NCBI RefSeq assembly: GCF_005239225.2
Contig: NC_133297.1
Span: forward strand, 20,076,147-20,140,146
Reading direction: 5' to 3'
Length of the DNA stretch: 64,000 nucleotides
Source: Populus alba
Taxonomy: Eukaryota > Streptophyta > Magnoliopsida > Malpighiales > Salicaceae
The notes beneath the pieces were generated by a model. It did no database searches and was not told the DNA's origin. It worked only from the letters and a program-made list of their open reading frames with translations. The translations under genes were made by a program, and so were the position numbers. Within the stretch, counting starts at the first letter, position 1; the number at the start of each line of letters is the position of its first letter. Of the stretch, positions 34,284 to 45,430 are shown piece after piece.

Positions 34284-35001
34284 TGATTAGTACTTAAGAG
34301 TATATTTTTATCAAGGTTTTATATCATCATTATGCATTTGAAGTATCAATAACTCCTTAACGAAAGCATGTTTTATAATAACAAGTCTGATACTATAAGA
34401 TACCTTTAATTTATGGTAAAAGTTCATCTTAGGCCTATCACATAAATCAAAGGATTGATTGATGAGTTTAACTACTGAAATTTAAAAGACAAAGAGAGGG
34501 TCAAACTTAGAAAAGAGATGTTGGTTCAGTCCAAACTGGAACACTGTTCAGTCATTGGGTCATATCTGGAGTTGTAGATCTTGGATTTAGGCTTGCTTTA
34601 TATGGATGGAAAGCTAACACATAGGCCTAAAACTTTCATGGGAGTGCAAGATAGATTTGGACTTCTCCGTTGGTTATTTTGGGCAGACCTAAATTCAAGT
34701 TCTACAACTCTAATTATGATCCAATAACTGAATGGTGTTCCAGTTTGGACTGAACCAACATCTTTTTTCTAAGCTTAGCCCTCTATTTGTCTTCTCAATT
34801 TCAGTAGTTAAACTCATCAATCAATCCTTTGATTTATGTGATATGCTTGCATTTAAGATGAACATTTACCAAAAATTAAAGGTATTTTATAGTATCACAC
34901 TTGTTATTATAAAACATGCTTTTGTTAAGGAGTTATTGATACTTCAAGTGCAAAATAATGATACAAAACCTTGATAAAAATACACTTTTAAGTACTAATC
35001 A
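34284..35001. mobile_element. Foldback of two head-to-head Athila-type LTR ends
   Basis: The left arm (about 34284-34597) starts TGATTAGTACTTAAGAG, the start of the Athila-type LTR. The right arm (about 34686-35001) is its inverted copy ending 'cttttaagtactaatca'. The arms are about 315 bp with mismatches; the spacer is about 90 bp. No target duplication is visible (ctcat versus caaag). Confidence 0.8.
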
Positions 35002-35248
35002 CAAAGTTTGGCCAATTATTCTTAGTGTAGTGGGTTTGTGAATTGATGGAATTTTAGGATTCCTGAAAGTGTAAGGTGTGCTCGTGTAAACGTGTTATTT
35101 GCATGAAACAAAAGAATGAAGACACATCATGAACACAAGAAAATTAATGATCTTATTAAAAAATAAAGGGCTCATTTGATAAAGAAAGTCTTGTGGTATT
35201 ATGAGTTAATTTATAAATAAGACTAAAACAGGTCAAAATAACACTTTT
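35002..35248. other. Non-coding interval
   Basis: Nothing recognised. Confidence 0.4.
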
Positions 35249-35934
35249 TGTAACAACCCGGCTTTTCAAGCCCAAAACAACATTAATTTTATTTTTTTTT
35301 TTTTTTTTATACTTGACACACATCATGTCGGTAATCGGCGAACATGTTCCCTTCACATCATCAATATATAATCCATACATCAACAACAACTAACATTTCA
35401 TTTAAAAGTGAATCTTACATAAACTCATAATATTATGTTTGCATGGCTAGAAGTTCGCATTTAAAATATGCATGCATAGTTATGAGTTTGTATTCTATCC
35501 TACAAATAGTCATCACGAATATAATCTAAAAGGATCTAATAATAGTTATACATTCAGTACATTGATTCATATAAAATACATCATGATTTAGAATGCAACT
35601 ACATGATTCTTGCAAAAATGGGTTCCCGTGAATCGGGTTTCCTAGGCACCTTGTTGGTATGACGTCCCTACTGCAGAACAAAACATTTACAAGAATGCAA
35701 TTACTTAATAATAATAATAACAATAAGAAAATGGCCTAGCAGTTTAATGAAGCATTAACATTATCTCATGTTTGAAGCGTGACACTTGTAGTTCCTTTAT
35801 GTTCTTGCTATACACAACTTGCAATACATATAGATGCACCAATTCTTGCAATCAACTATAATCTTAAATCTGGCCCTTCTTTTAAGACATCATTTGTCGA
35901 GGTTAACCATTCACTCACCCCGCCCATCCCCTTC

Positions 35935-36310
35935 GAATTCCATCAGCCAGAACTAATCAACCGTTTGTCCCGGTCATCCTTTTGGATGCCATTAGCCGAA
36001 GCTAATCAATTGTTTGTCCCGGTCCATTCGGATGCCATTAGCCGAAGCTAATCAGTCGTTTGTCCCGGTCATCCATTCGAATGCCATTAGCCGAAGCTAA
36101 TCACTCGTTTGTCCCGGTCATCCATTCGGATGCCATTAGCCGAAGCTAATCAATCATTTGTCCCGGTCATCCATTCGGATGCCATTAGCCAAAGCTAATC
36201 AATTGATTGTCCCGGTCATCCCTTTGGATGCCATTAGCCGAAGCTAATCAATCGTTTGTCCCGGTCATCCATTTGGATGCCATTAGCCGAAGCTAATCGA
36301 TCATTTGTCA
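35935..36310. repeat. Minisatellite A, ~48-bp period (solo LTR)
   Basis: About eight units with 'gtcccggtcatccattcggatgccattagccgaagctaatca'-type structure, homogeneous compared with the other arrays. Confidence 0.9.
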
Positions 36311-36655
36311 ACATTTTTAAGCATTTGGCAAATCTAATATCTGAATTAACACAATACAGCAACGTTGATAATAAGGTATTTCATTGTTCAAGGTCATCTC
36401 TTCAGATGCCATTGGCCGAAGCTAATCAACCATTTGTCAACATTTCTAAGCATTTGGCAAATCTGATATCTGAATTAACACAATACGGCAACGTTGATGA
36501 TAAGGTATTTCATTGTTCAAGGTCATCTCTTCAGATGTCATTAGCCGAAACTAATCAACCATTTGTCAACATTTTAAGCATTTGGCAAATCTGATATCTG
36601 AATTAACATAATACAGTAACTTTCATGATAAAGTATTTTCATTATTCAACATTAT
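36301..36655. repeat. ~131-bp tandem repeat, about 2.7 copies
   Basis: The unit runs from 'catttgtcaacattt' through 'gatatctgaattaacac' and 'ggtatttcattgttcaa' to one ATTAGC-type hairpin. Copies lie at about 36301-36431, 36432-36562 and 36563-36655 (partial). Confidence 0.85.
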
Positions 36656-37084
36656 TTAAAAGGAAGGTGGAAGTCACCTACCTGCAGTAGAAGTTCTACT
36701 CGTGCTCCCCTGTTGCTGCTGTTGCACCACACCGATGGTCCCTCCTACAGTCACAGACTCATCTCATAAATTTTTCTAATTCAATGATATGTTTTATAAT
36801 AATCATATCAATAGCTAATAAATCTTTCTTTCAATCATTTCTTTCTTTATATCTTACGTTTTTCTCATTACACCATTTAATGTTGTCATCCTTTATCCAA
36901 CCATAGTCATCATTCCTTCAGGCCGATATTATAAAGAATCCATACTCATCTATTACTCATATGTTACTTTTTTTATGCATGTTCATTTCCTCATAATAAC
37001 ATACATACATATATCATGTATATTTTCAGAGTTAGTATCTCAATATGCAAGTGTTCGTATGACTTAATTCTTTTATATAGTATT

Positions 37085-37715
37085 CTCGTGGAAGTCTACT
37101 GTTACTATCTAACTTTGAACTGTTACTATCCATTTTCCAATTGTTATTGTCTGACTTTGAAGTGTAACTGTTTGACTTTTCGAACTGTTATTGTTTGACT
37201 TTTTCAACTGTTACTGTTTGGCTTTGAACTGTTATTGTTTGGCTTTAAACTGTTACTGTCTCACTTTGAACTGTTACTGTCAAGACATTTGAACTGTTAC
37301 TATCTAAACATTGAACTGTTATTTTCTAGATATTTGAACTGTTACTGTCCACACATTGAACTGTTACTACCTGAACACTCATCAGATTTTTAACTATATC
37401 TAGAGTTGTTGTCTAACTTTGAACTGTTACTGTCTCACTTTGAACTGTTACTGTCTAGACATTTGAACTGTTACTGTCTAAACATTGAATTGTTATTTTC
37501 TAGACATTTGAACTGTTACTGTCCACACATTGAACTGTTACTACCTGAACATTCATCAGATTTTTAACTATATCTAGAGTTATTGTCTAACTTTGAACTG
37601 TTACTATCTAGACATTTGAACTGTTATTATCAAAAGATTGAACTGTTATTTTCTAGACATTTGAACTATTACTACCTGAACACTCATCAGATTTTTAACT
37701 ATATCTAGAGTTATA
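37085..37715. repeat. Minisatellite B, 21-bp units with a higher-order repeat
   Basis: Many units of 'gaactgttactgtct...' (about 21 bp). A block ending 'cactcatcagatttttaactatatctagag' recurs near 37375, 37550 and 37680, giving a longer period of roughly 130-175 bp. Confidence 0.85.
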
Positions 37716-39123
37716 GAACTATATTTCAAGCGAGATTAGTCTCGTTGGAAAGCTAACACACAAGGCTACAAGTTTTCTGAATGAAGGAGAACCCAGTTCT
37801 TCCTTTGAGATAGTCAAAATTTCTCATCAACAAACACTACCCTACAGGGTCTGTTAGGACCCAATCTCGGTTGATGACCTATAGTTGGGGTTCTATAGCT
37901 CCATATTGAGCAAGACTAATTTCTTAGTTAGCTAACATCAAAACTACAATTTCTATGAAGAAACTTTATCCTAATTCTCTCATCCTTCTACTCAAATTCT
38001 CTCCAAAAGTTAGGAGATGAATCTGTCCAGATTCATCAACCTTTCCAATTACACACAATATCCATAATTTAACTTTTTTTCTCTATCGTCTCAACCCCTG
38101 GCCATATCACATATCGTTTAAGACTGTAAAAAAAAGAATATCTTTATAAGAGCCAATTTATCTTATTTATTACAATCTTCCCTCTTACCGTCAAAATAAA
38201 ACATTCTTGTTGATTTTACAAACTTTCCGAATAATATTCTTCTAAACACAATCATTCACACAATTTCTATCAACTATAAATAACAAAGGAATAATATTCC
38301 AAACAATCTATATTGTCAAGTTGTAATGCATTATTATGAGTATAACATATCCAAATATTAACTTCATCAAATAGTGAAATTTCTAGAAATATGGGTTTAA
38401 CCGAACTGACCTCAAACTTGCAGACCTACTGTGCGAGATACACAACTTTTATACCGAATGTTTGTTTCAGATCTTAACCGTTCTGAATCTAGATAGAATC
38501 AGGAAGAACAACATATCCAAGTTATAGCCTAATCCAACGGTGGCCGAAGGAGAAAACAGACAACAAAGAAGACTATCAAGAAGTGTATTTCCCCAGATAT
38601 ATTCCTCCCTATGTATCTCTCAAACAGGGACTGATATAGAGAATCCCTACGGTGACAATGTACACAACATGGAGGAGAACAACATATCCGAATATCGTGT
38701 TGATCCAACGGTGGAAGGTGGAGTTATAGCTGTCGGTTGATCTGCCATCAATATATCTTCTCTCCAGCCTCTATCTAAACTCTCTCTTACTCTTGCCAGT
38801 CCCCCCAAGAGAGGAAATATAATGATATTTATACTTCTAACATCTTGTTAATTGCACATTTATCCCCACCCCTTTTTATCATTTGTACATAAACTCTCAA
38901 CCTTCTGTTATTCGAATATTGACCTCTCTTGATCTTCCATATTCATTTTGTCCTCACAAATGTTTTTCTTTTCAATGATTTAGTACTATATTCACTTTTT
39001 ATTTCATTAATTTCACTATTTTTATCTTAATTTAGGTTTCTTTAATTTAATTTAACCCATTTTACTATTGGTTAAATTTCTCTTCTTTTAAATACCTAGA
39101 AAAGTTATAACCGGGGGTTTACA

Positions 39124-39247
39124 CTTTTGCAGACATGATCAAACAAAAGCAATTATTTTTCGAACACAAGAAGAGTAGGCTCCATCTTCTGATTCTAGTG
39201 TGTTTCTCTTTCAACCAACTTCTTCATAAAAGCTTTTACAAGGACCT
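39124..39247. other. Short flank of the solo LTR
   Basis: Unique sequence between the solo LTR and the next LTR remnant. Confidence 0.4.
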
Positions 39248-39558
39248 TGACACTTCTGTAAGAGTGTTGAAGTAATAAATAACCCAGCAAGAATGAGGTC
39301 GAACCACAAGGAGGTTAATTATATAAATTATAGACAACAATCATACAACAACAATAATAGTAGTAGTAGTAGTAATAATAAAGAAGAAGAAGGTGAAGAA
39401 GAAGTTGATGAGAACTTTGAGATAGAAGATTAATGTAAGGATTAAACAATGATAAAAACAAATGTCAAAGTTAGAGGATCCACTAATGGTATTTCAAACA
39501 AGTATAGTATAAACTCTTATTATTCAACTGGAAACCACACAAAAAGGAGGTTCCAATC
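39248..39558 (-). repeat. 3' LTR remnant of the Athila-like element
   Basis: Plus-strand 'tgacacttctgtaagagtg' is the inverted LTR end (compare 50105). It contains the trinucleotide tract (39356-39390) and stops at 'aggaggttccaatc', joined directly to internal sequence. Confidence 0.75.
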
Positions 39559-39639
39559 GGGGATAGGTGTGATTATGGCTCACATCTTTTCTTGGTTTTA
39601 CATCTAAGAACGGCTTAAACGCCCTCTATAAGTCGGGGA

Positions 39640-40172
39640 TAGGCTTCCCATCCAGTTTTTTTAAAAACTAGCAAAAAGGGTTTTTTTTAGTTAGATTCCC
39701 AAGATTAAGTTGAGCATGTTCTTTATGGAATTGTGGCCATAAAGCATGAATTGCATGATGCACATCTCCACTAGGGTGTGTCTCAAGAGTCAATAGAAGA
39801 TTATCTAAAGACCCCTTACTCAGGCCATCCTTAATAAATTGTATTTTATCTTCACGGTTTACAGATACCATTCTTAAAGAACAACATGTTGCATTACAAG
39901 TCCATTTGGCACATCTATGGCAAACTTTCAGTCATTTTACACGACATTGTTTGCAAAAGTGTTTTTACCTTTTCTGTATGAAATGAAAGAATTGGAGGAC
40001 TCACCTGATAATCAGACCTTTGCTTCAATCAGCCAGCGAATATCTTCAGGAATTCCATCATTCATGAACAACCTCAATCTTGCACTTCTAGCATGGTAAA
40101 TTTTTGTAATCGCATTCTAAGATAGAGTAGAAAAGTACTTTTTCAATTTTTCAAGAGTGGTGTCTATTTTCA
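39640..40172 (-). pseudogene. Post-integrase reading frame, copy 1
   Basis: The same frame as 53762-53200 and 55702-55110. Conserved text: 'LEKLKKYF', 'GIPEDIRWLIEAKVRLSGES', then 'MVSVNREDKIQFIKDGLSKG', 'LDNLLLTLETHPSGDVHHAI' and 'HALWPQFHKEHAQLNLGNLT'. It is interrupted by stops, and the P-loop-like site is degraded here. Its position between integrase and the 3' LTR is where Athila-type elements may carry an extra gene. I do not recognise the family. Confidence 0.6.
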
Positions 40173-40377
40173 AATGAGAATTGGAGGAGAGATTCAAAGA
40201 AAGGGAAAGAGTAGAGAATTGCACAAATATATACACATATATCAATTTTCATGGGAAACTGAAAGAACCGACTTAAGAGTCACGGAGTACCGTTATTCGC
40301 CATTTGACCGGGGTGAGAGAGACCAGCAAAACAAGAGTCACAAAAAAAAAAGAAACATAAAAATAATGTGAGAAGAA

Positions 40378-41500
40378 TCAATTTTTATATACAGGATCAC
40401 CCAATTCAATAAAGTCATGTTTAACTGAAAAATTGTCAAAGTAAACTTTCAAACAATGTCCATTTACCTTGAAAATATTGTCATTCTTTGGTTTCTCGAT
40501 ATCACAGGCCCCATATGGATACACATGTTTCACAATAAAAGGACTGCTTCATCTTGATTTTAGTTTTCTAGGAAATAAATGGAGTCGAGAATTATAAAGC
40601 AAGACTTTTTGACCAATATTGAATGTTTTTCTTAGTATTTTCTTGTCATGAAACTCTTTGATTCTTGCTTTATGAATTCTTGAATTTTCATATGCATCAT
40701 TTCTTATTTCCTCAAGCTCATTTATTTGTAATTTTCGAAGCTAACTAGCATCATCAAGGCTTGAATTGAAAGCTTTAATAGCCTAATAAGCTTTATATTC
40801 AAGTTCCACAGGTAAGTGACAAGGTTTTCCATAGACTAGTCTATAAGGTGACATACCTAATGATGTTTTATAAGCAATTCGATAAGCCCAAAGTACATCA
40901 GTAAGTCTTAAAGACCAGTCTTTTTTATTAGGGTTCACCGTTTTCTCCAAGATCTATTTGATCTCCCTATTAGCAGGTTCTATCTGTCCACTCGTCTGAG
41001 GGTGATAAGGGGTGGCAACTTTATGTGTGATTCCATATTTCTTCATTAAAGACTCAAATAGCTTGTTGTAGAAATGTGTTCCACCATCACTTATCATGGC
41101 TCGAGGGATTCCAAATCGACTTAAAATATTTTCTTTCAAAAACTTTATTACTGTTTTGTGATCATTGTTTCGACTTCGAATTGCCTCTATCCATTTTGAA
41201 ATATAATCTACTACTAATATGTACATGAAACCAAATGATGGAGGAAATGGACCCATGAAATCTATACCTCAATATTCAAAGATCTCAATGACAAGAATAG
41301 GATTTAAAGGCATTATGTGATGTTTTGAAATAGATCCCAACTTTTGATAATTTTCACAAGTCTTACAGGATGCATGTGAGTCCTTGAACATGGTAGGCCA
41401 GTAAAATCCACTTTGTAAGATTTTTGCAGTTGTCTTTCTTGATGAGAAATAACCCCACATGCCTCATAATGACAAAATTTAATGACACCACTTACCTCAT
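40378..41500 (-). pseudogene. Integrase of the Athila-like element
   Basis: Zinc-binding region near 41460-41330 ('WPTMFKDSHASCKTCENYQK'). DDE core in 41256-40954: '[16 protein letters not shown]', '[17 protein letters not shown]', '[19 protein letters not shown]'. C-terminal part after stops ('[20 protein letters not shown]', '[15 protein letters not shown]', 'FKVNGHCLKVYFDNF') to a stop at 40378. Catalytic acids are visible but the frame is broken several times. Confidence 0.85.
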
Positions 41501-41584
41501 TGTCAGGAATGCATCTTTGAAATATTTGATTATGACAATATTTGAATAAATAAGGGTCATCCCAATAAAAGTTCTTCACTTTGT

Positions 41585-42115
41585 TCAAGAACTTTCTTTT
41601 GCCTTGGGTACTCCAATGAGTTGGCAATTGTCCTGAAACAAGAAAATTAAAAATATTAGCAAACTTGGCATTGTAGAGACAGAAAATAAAGATTCATTAG
41701 GAAAGTAGTCATCGATTGGTGTGATGTCAGATCTCGAATCAGTTGTCAATCTTGACAAATGATCTGCAACAATATTTTTGGTGCCTTTCTTGTCTTTGAT
41801 TGTGATATTAAATTCTTGAAGTAACAAAATCCATCATACCAATCTAGCCTTAGAATCCTTTTTTGAAAAAAGATATTTCAAAGCTACATGATCATTAAAA
41901 ACGACAATAGGTGAGCCATCAAGATAAGATCTGAACTTGTCACATGCAAATACTACTGCAAGTAATTTCTTTTTAGTGGTAGTGTAATTCATTTGAGCAT
42001 TATTTAAATTTTTACTTGCATAGTAAATCACATAAGATTTCTTATCTTTTCTTTGTCCAAAGACAACACCCACGACATAATCACTAGCGTCACACATTAT
42101 TTCAAAAGGTAGTGA
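41585..42115 (-). pseudogene. RNase H of the Athila-like element
   Basis: 42097-41834 has 'MCDASDYVVGVVFGQRKDKK' and 'IYYASKNLNNAQMNYTTTKK'. 41827-41585 continues with 'NITIKDKKGTKNIVADHLSR'. One break lies between the two pieces. Confidence 0.8.
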
Positions 42116-42295
42116 CCAATCAAGAGGTTAAATGACAAGAGCAGAAGTAAGCAAGCTTTTAAGTTTAACAAAGGCCTTTTCACATTGTTCAGTCCATTCA
42201 AAAATATTTTTCTTTATTAGAAGGTTACACAATGGGTTAGATATTACACTAAAATCTTTGATGAACCTTCTATGAAAACCAGCATATCCTAAGAA

Positions 42296-42960
42296 TTATC
42301 TAACATCTTTAACAGATTTTGGTGTTGGTAAGTTGGCAATTAACTTGATTTTAGATTTTTCAACCTCAATTCCTTTCGATGAAACAATGTGACCAAGTAC
42401 AATGCCGTTTGTTACCATAAAGTGAAATTTTTCCCAATTCAGTACAAGATTCTTCTCTTCACACTTGTTCAAAACCTTTTCCAAATTAGTTAAACAATCA
42501 TCAAATGAATCACCAAAAACAGAAAAATCATCCATAGAAATCTCAAGGAAACATTCAACCATATCACTGAATATGCTAAGCATGCATCTTTGAAATGTGG
42601 CTGGTGCATTACATAATCCAAAAGGCATTCTTCAATATGAAAAAGTACTAAATGGACATGTGAAAGTAGTCTTCTCTTGATCTTCCAATGCAATTTCAAT
42701 TTGGTTGTAACCTGAATAGCCATCTAATAAACAATAAAATTCATGACCTGTAACTCTTTCTAGGATTTGATCCATGAAAGGTAAAGGGAAATGATCTTTT
42801 CTAGTCATTGAATTAAGTTTTCTATAATCAATGCACATGCGCCAACCAGTAATAGTCCGAGTTGGAATTAACTCATTTTTCTCATTTGTTATCACAGTGA
42901 CTCCAGACTTTTTAGGTACAACTTGGGTAGGACTTACCCATTTGCTGTTAGAAATAGGAT
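42296..42960 (-). pseudogene. Reverse transcriptase of the Athila-like element
   Basis: 42895-42632 has 'MCIDYRKLNSMTRKDHFPLP' and 'YCLLDGYSGYNQIEIA'. After a stop, 42628-42296 has 'MPFGLCNAPATFQRCM' and the catalytic region 'EISMDDFSVFGDSFD'. The MDD box is intact and typical of the lineage. The frame is broken at about 42630. Confidence 0.85.
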
Positions 42961-42991
42961 AAATGATTCCATTATCTAGAAGCTTAATGAC

Positions 42992-43729
42992 TTAATTTTT
43001 AACTACTTCTTTCATATCAGGATTAAGTCTTCGTTGCATTTCTCTAGAGGGTTTAGCATTTTCCTCTAAATAAATCTTGTGTGTGCAAATCAAAGGAGTA
43101 ATTCCTTTTATGTCAACTATGGTCCATCCTAATGCATTTTTATGCATTTTTAGAGTTTGTAATAACTTACTTTCTTGATGTGCATTAAGTTTGAAAGAGA
43201 TTATTACTGAAAAAGTTTCATTTTCTCCCAAAAATAAGTATTTGAGATTGAATGGTAACGACTTTAAATCAGGTTTTGATGGTTGAACACTTGAAGGTAT
43301 GGACTCATTTGATCGTGGTGGCAAATCTTCAATTTGTGGTTTCCAATTATATGCCTTTGCTTCTTCAACAGGTTGTGTATCCAAGACAATAAAATCTATA
43401 GGGTAAATGAATTTATCAACTTGTACTAACACATCTAAAGATGCAAACTTGGCTTGGAGGTCATGATCTTTCCTAAGACTATACATACCTCCACTAGATG
43501 TATGAGGTTGGGTTTTACTTGGTGCCTCATAAGTGTCTGTAGTGTCCCAATTTTGCGCATTTTCAGCTAGCAAGTCTAGGTACTCCATTGCTTCATTAAG
43601 GTCTTTATCTTCAAAAGTTCCATTGCACATCAATTCAATCATTTGCCTATCTTTAGGTGTTAACCCTTCATAAAATTGTGAAACCAATCTCCATGTTTCA
43701 AAACCATGATGAGGGCAAGTATTAAGCAA
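42992..43729 (-). pseudogene. Gag C-part fused to protease/pre-RT region
   Basis: An open 245-codon frame. Its first ~100 residues match the gag middle ('FYEGLTPKDRQMIELMCNGT', 'EAMEYLDLLAENAQNW'). It then jumps to the protease end ('YPIDFIVLDT') and pre-RT linker ('PFNLKYLFLGENETF', 'HKNALGWTIVDIKGITP'). Comparison with the plus-strand gag at 59361-60960 shows that the nucleocapsid and most of the protease have been removed while the frame stayed open. Confidence 0.7.
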
Positions 43730-44400
43730 GTCTCGATACCTATCCCAACATTAGTAAAATGTTTCACCTGGTTTTTAAGTGAAAGTGGTGATCTGTCTTT
43801 TGAAAGAGTTAGTTCTGTGAGATAGAAAAAACTTCTTTAAAAATTATTGTTGCATTTCATCCTAAGCACGAATGGATCCTGACCTAAGATTTTGTAGCTA
43901 TGTTTTAGCTTTATCTTTTAATGAAAAAGGAAAAAGCTTTAATCTAATGGTATTCATACTACAATTTAAGTCATTATAGATGTTACAAACTTCATCAAAT
44001 TCTCTCAAATACAAGTATGGATTTTCTATATCTAAGCCATGAAAAGAAGGTAAAAGTTGAATAATGACTGGCTTAAAATTAAAATGAGATGCATCAGGAG
44101 GAAAAACTATGCATGAAGGTGCACTTGTTCTTGTGGGATTCATGTGGTCTCTAAGTGTTCTAACACGGTTATTCTCATTATTCTCATTATGAAGTGACTT
44201 GTTATTTTCTTCGGCTATATTTTCTGAAAATGATGAGGATACCCTACAAAGTCTACCACTTAATGTACGTAACCAAACACATGCACGTGTATAAAGAGAA
44301 TAAAAGGAAGAAGAAAACAAAACAAAAAAAACAAACAAAAGAAACAAAGTTAGATACAAGAAAAGTGAAAAGAAAAAAATATAATAAATACTATAATTTG
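43730..44400 (-). pseudogene. Gag N-part of the Athila-like element
   Basis: The 44449-43898 frame has 'RVRTLRDHMNPTRTSAPSCI', 'FPPDASHFNFKPVIIQLLPS', 'FHGLDIENPYLYLREFDEVC' and 'NTIRLKLFPFSLKDKAKT', then a stop. It is homologous to the plus-strand gag at 59361 onward. Confidence 0.8.
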
Positions 44401-44415
44401 TACAAGAATTTACCT

Positions 44416-44432
44416 CCTCAGTAACGACGCCA
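44416..44432 (-). promoter_or_regulatory. Degenerate primer-binding site (tRNA-Asp type)
   Basis: Minus-strand TGGCGTCGTTACTGAGG, a mutated form of the TGGCG(C/T)CGTTGCCGGGG site seen at 59204. Confidence 0.6.
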
Positions 44433-44438
44433 AAAACT

Positions 44439-44505
44439 TGACACGACAAAAAGATTGATATCTTCTCCCAAGTGTAAGAGTGTCAAAGTAATAAATAACC
44501 CGACA
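44439..44505 (-). repeat. 5' LTR remnant (67 bp)
   Basis: 'tgacacgacaaaaagattga' to 'ataacccgacacgacc' matches the inverted LTR end at 50105. It is cut where Tat-type coding sequence begins. Confidence 0.7.
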
Positions 44506-45430
44506 CGACCTCACCGATGGTGTGGACAAAAAGTTGCTGTATAATTTCGTCTTTTATTTCATCCTCCACTCCCTCAATTTGTTCTTTATCTTAAATTTTC
44601 CAAAGTACTAATGTGAAAATTGTCATGCGGGTTCCAATCACCTCTACAGACTTTGGAAAAGTTGTTTAGAAAAGTGGGATAATGAGTTCCTCCTTTTCAG
44701 GTTCTTGTTCTTCAATATTTGTCATTCTTGCTTCCTTTTTAATCTTGGCGACCCACTTATAGTCATCTTTCTTGGGCTTATATCCAAGCCCAAATCTCTG
44801 GTCTGCACATTTCAATTTCATCATATTGACCCACTCAGGTATCCTAGTTCTAAGATCATATTAGAAAGGAATCCCATTCTTGAAAAAGCAGTCGGTAGCA
44901 ATCCTTACAACTTCTAAAATTTTTAGCCTTCTCGGCATCGTACCTTCAGGAACCCATTTAACATTCATGATTTTAAATGCATGAATGTTCCCATCTCTAT
45001 AATCTTCCACCTTAATGAAAGACACAACCATATTTTTTTATCATGAAAATTGTCTTTTTTGGCCTTGACAGTTATCGACATTCCATTCATAATATATTTC
45101 AAGCTTTGGTGTAGTGAAGAAGCTACCGCTCCAGTTGTGTGAATCCATGATCTTCCTAATAATATGTTGTAAGATGGATGAATGTCCATCACCTACAATG
45201 TCACCAAGAACATTTGTAGCCCCACATACAATTCCACCTCCAATGTTCTTATTATTTGTCTTAGTTAACCATCATATGCTTTTGCCATCATAATACCGGG
45301 TTTCATGTGCGACTCATTAACAAACATTTCTTTCAATATGTGTCTTAACAGCATATTTAGTGCATAACCATTATCGATCAGTACTTTCCCAATCAAAACA
45401 TCTTTACATTGCACTGTAATTGTAAAACCA
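44506..45430 (-). pseudogene. Tat/Ogre-lineage protease-region fragment
   Basis: The minus strand has 'MMDIHPSYNILLGRSWIHTT', 'GAVASSLHQSLKYIMNGMSI' (45192-44965), then in other frames 'NGIPF..YDLRTRIPEWVNM' and 'DYKWVAKIKKEARM'. This is the stretch after the aspartic protease in Tat-lineage elements. Frameshifted and truncated on both sides. It has the same strand and lineage as the integrase fragment at 22695-23387. Confidence 0.75.

Larger units (their letters stand above)
35249..39123 (-). mobile_element. Solo LTR of the Tekay-like family (3.9 kb)
   Basis: Plus-strand edges TGTAACAACCCGG and GGGGGTTTACA, with the 5-bp duplication CTTTT on both sides (35244-35248, 39124-39128). Blocks follow the same order as in 30520-33743. 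Minus-strand TATA 'agtataaatatca' lies near 38830. Extra length comes mainly from expanded tandem arrays. No coding sequence. Confidence 0.88.
39248..44505 (-). mobile_element. Athila-like Ty3/gypsy element, minus strand, with truncated LTRs
   Basis: Order on the minus strand: remnant of 5' LTR (44505-44439), degenerate primer-binding site, gag, pre-RT, RT, RNase H, integrase, post-integrase reading frame, remnant of 3' LTR (39558-39248). Both LTRs are cut inside. Coding regions carry many stops. It is non-functional. Confidence 0.85.
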
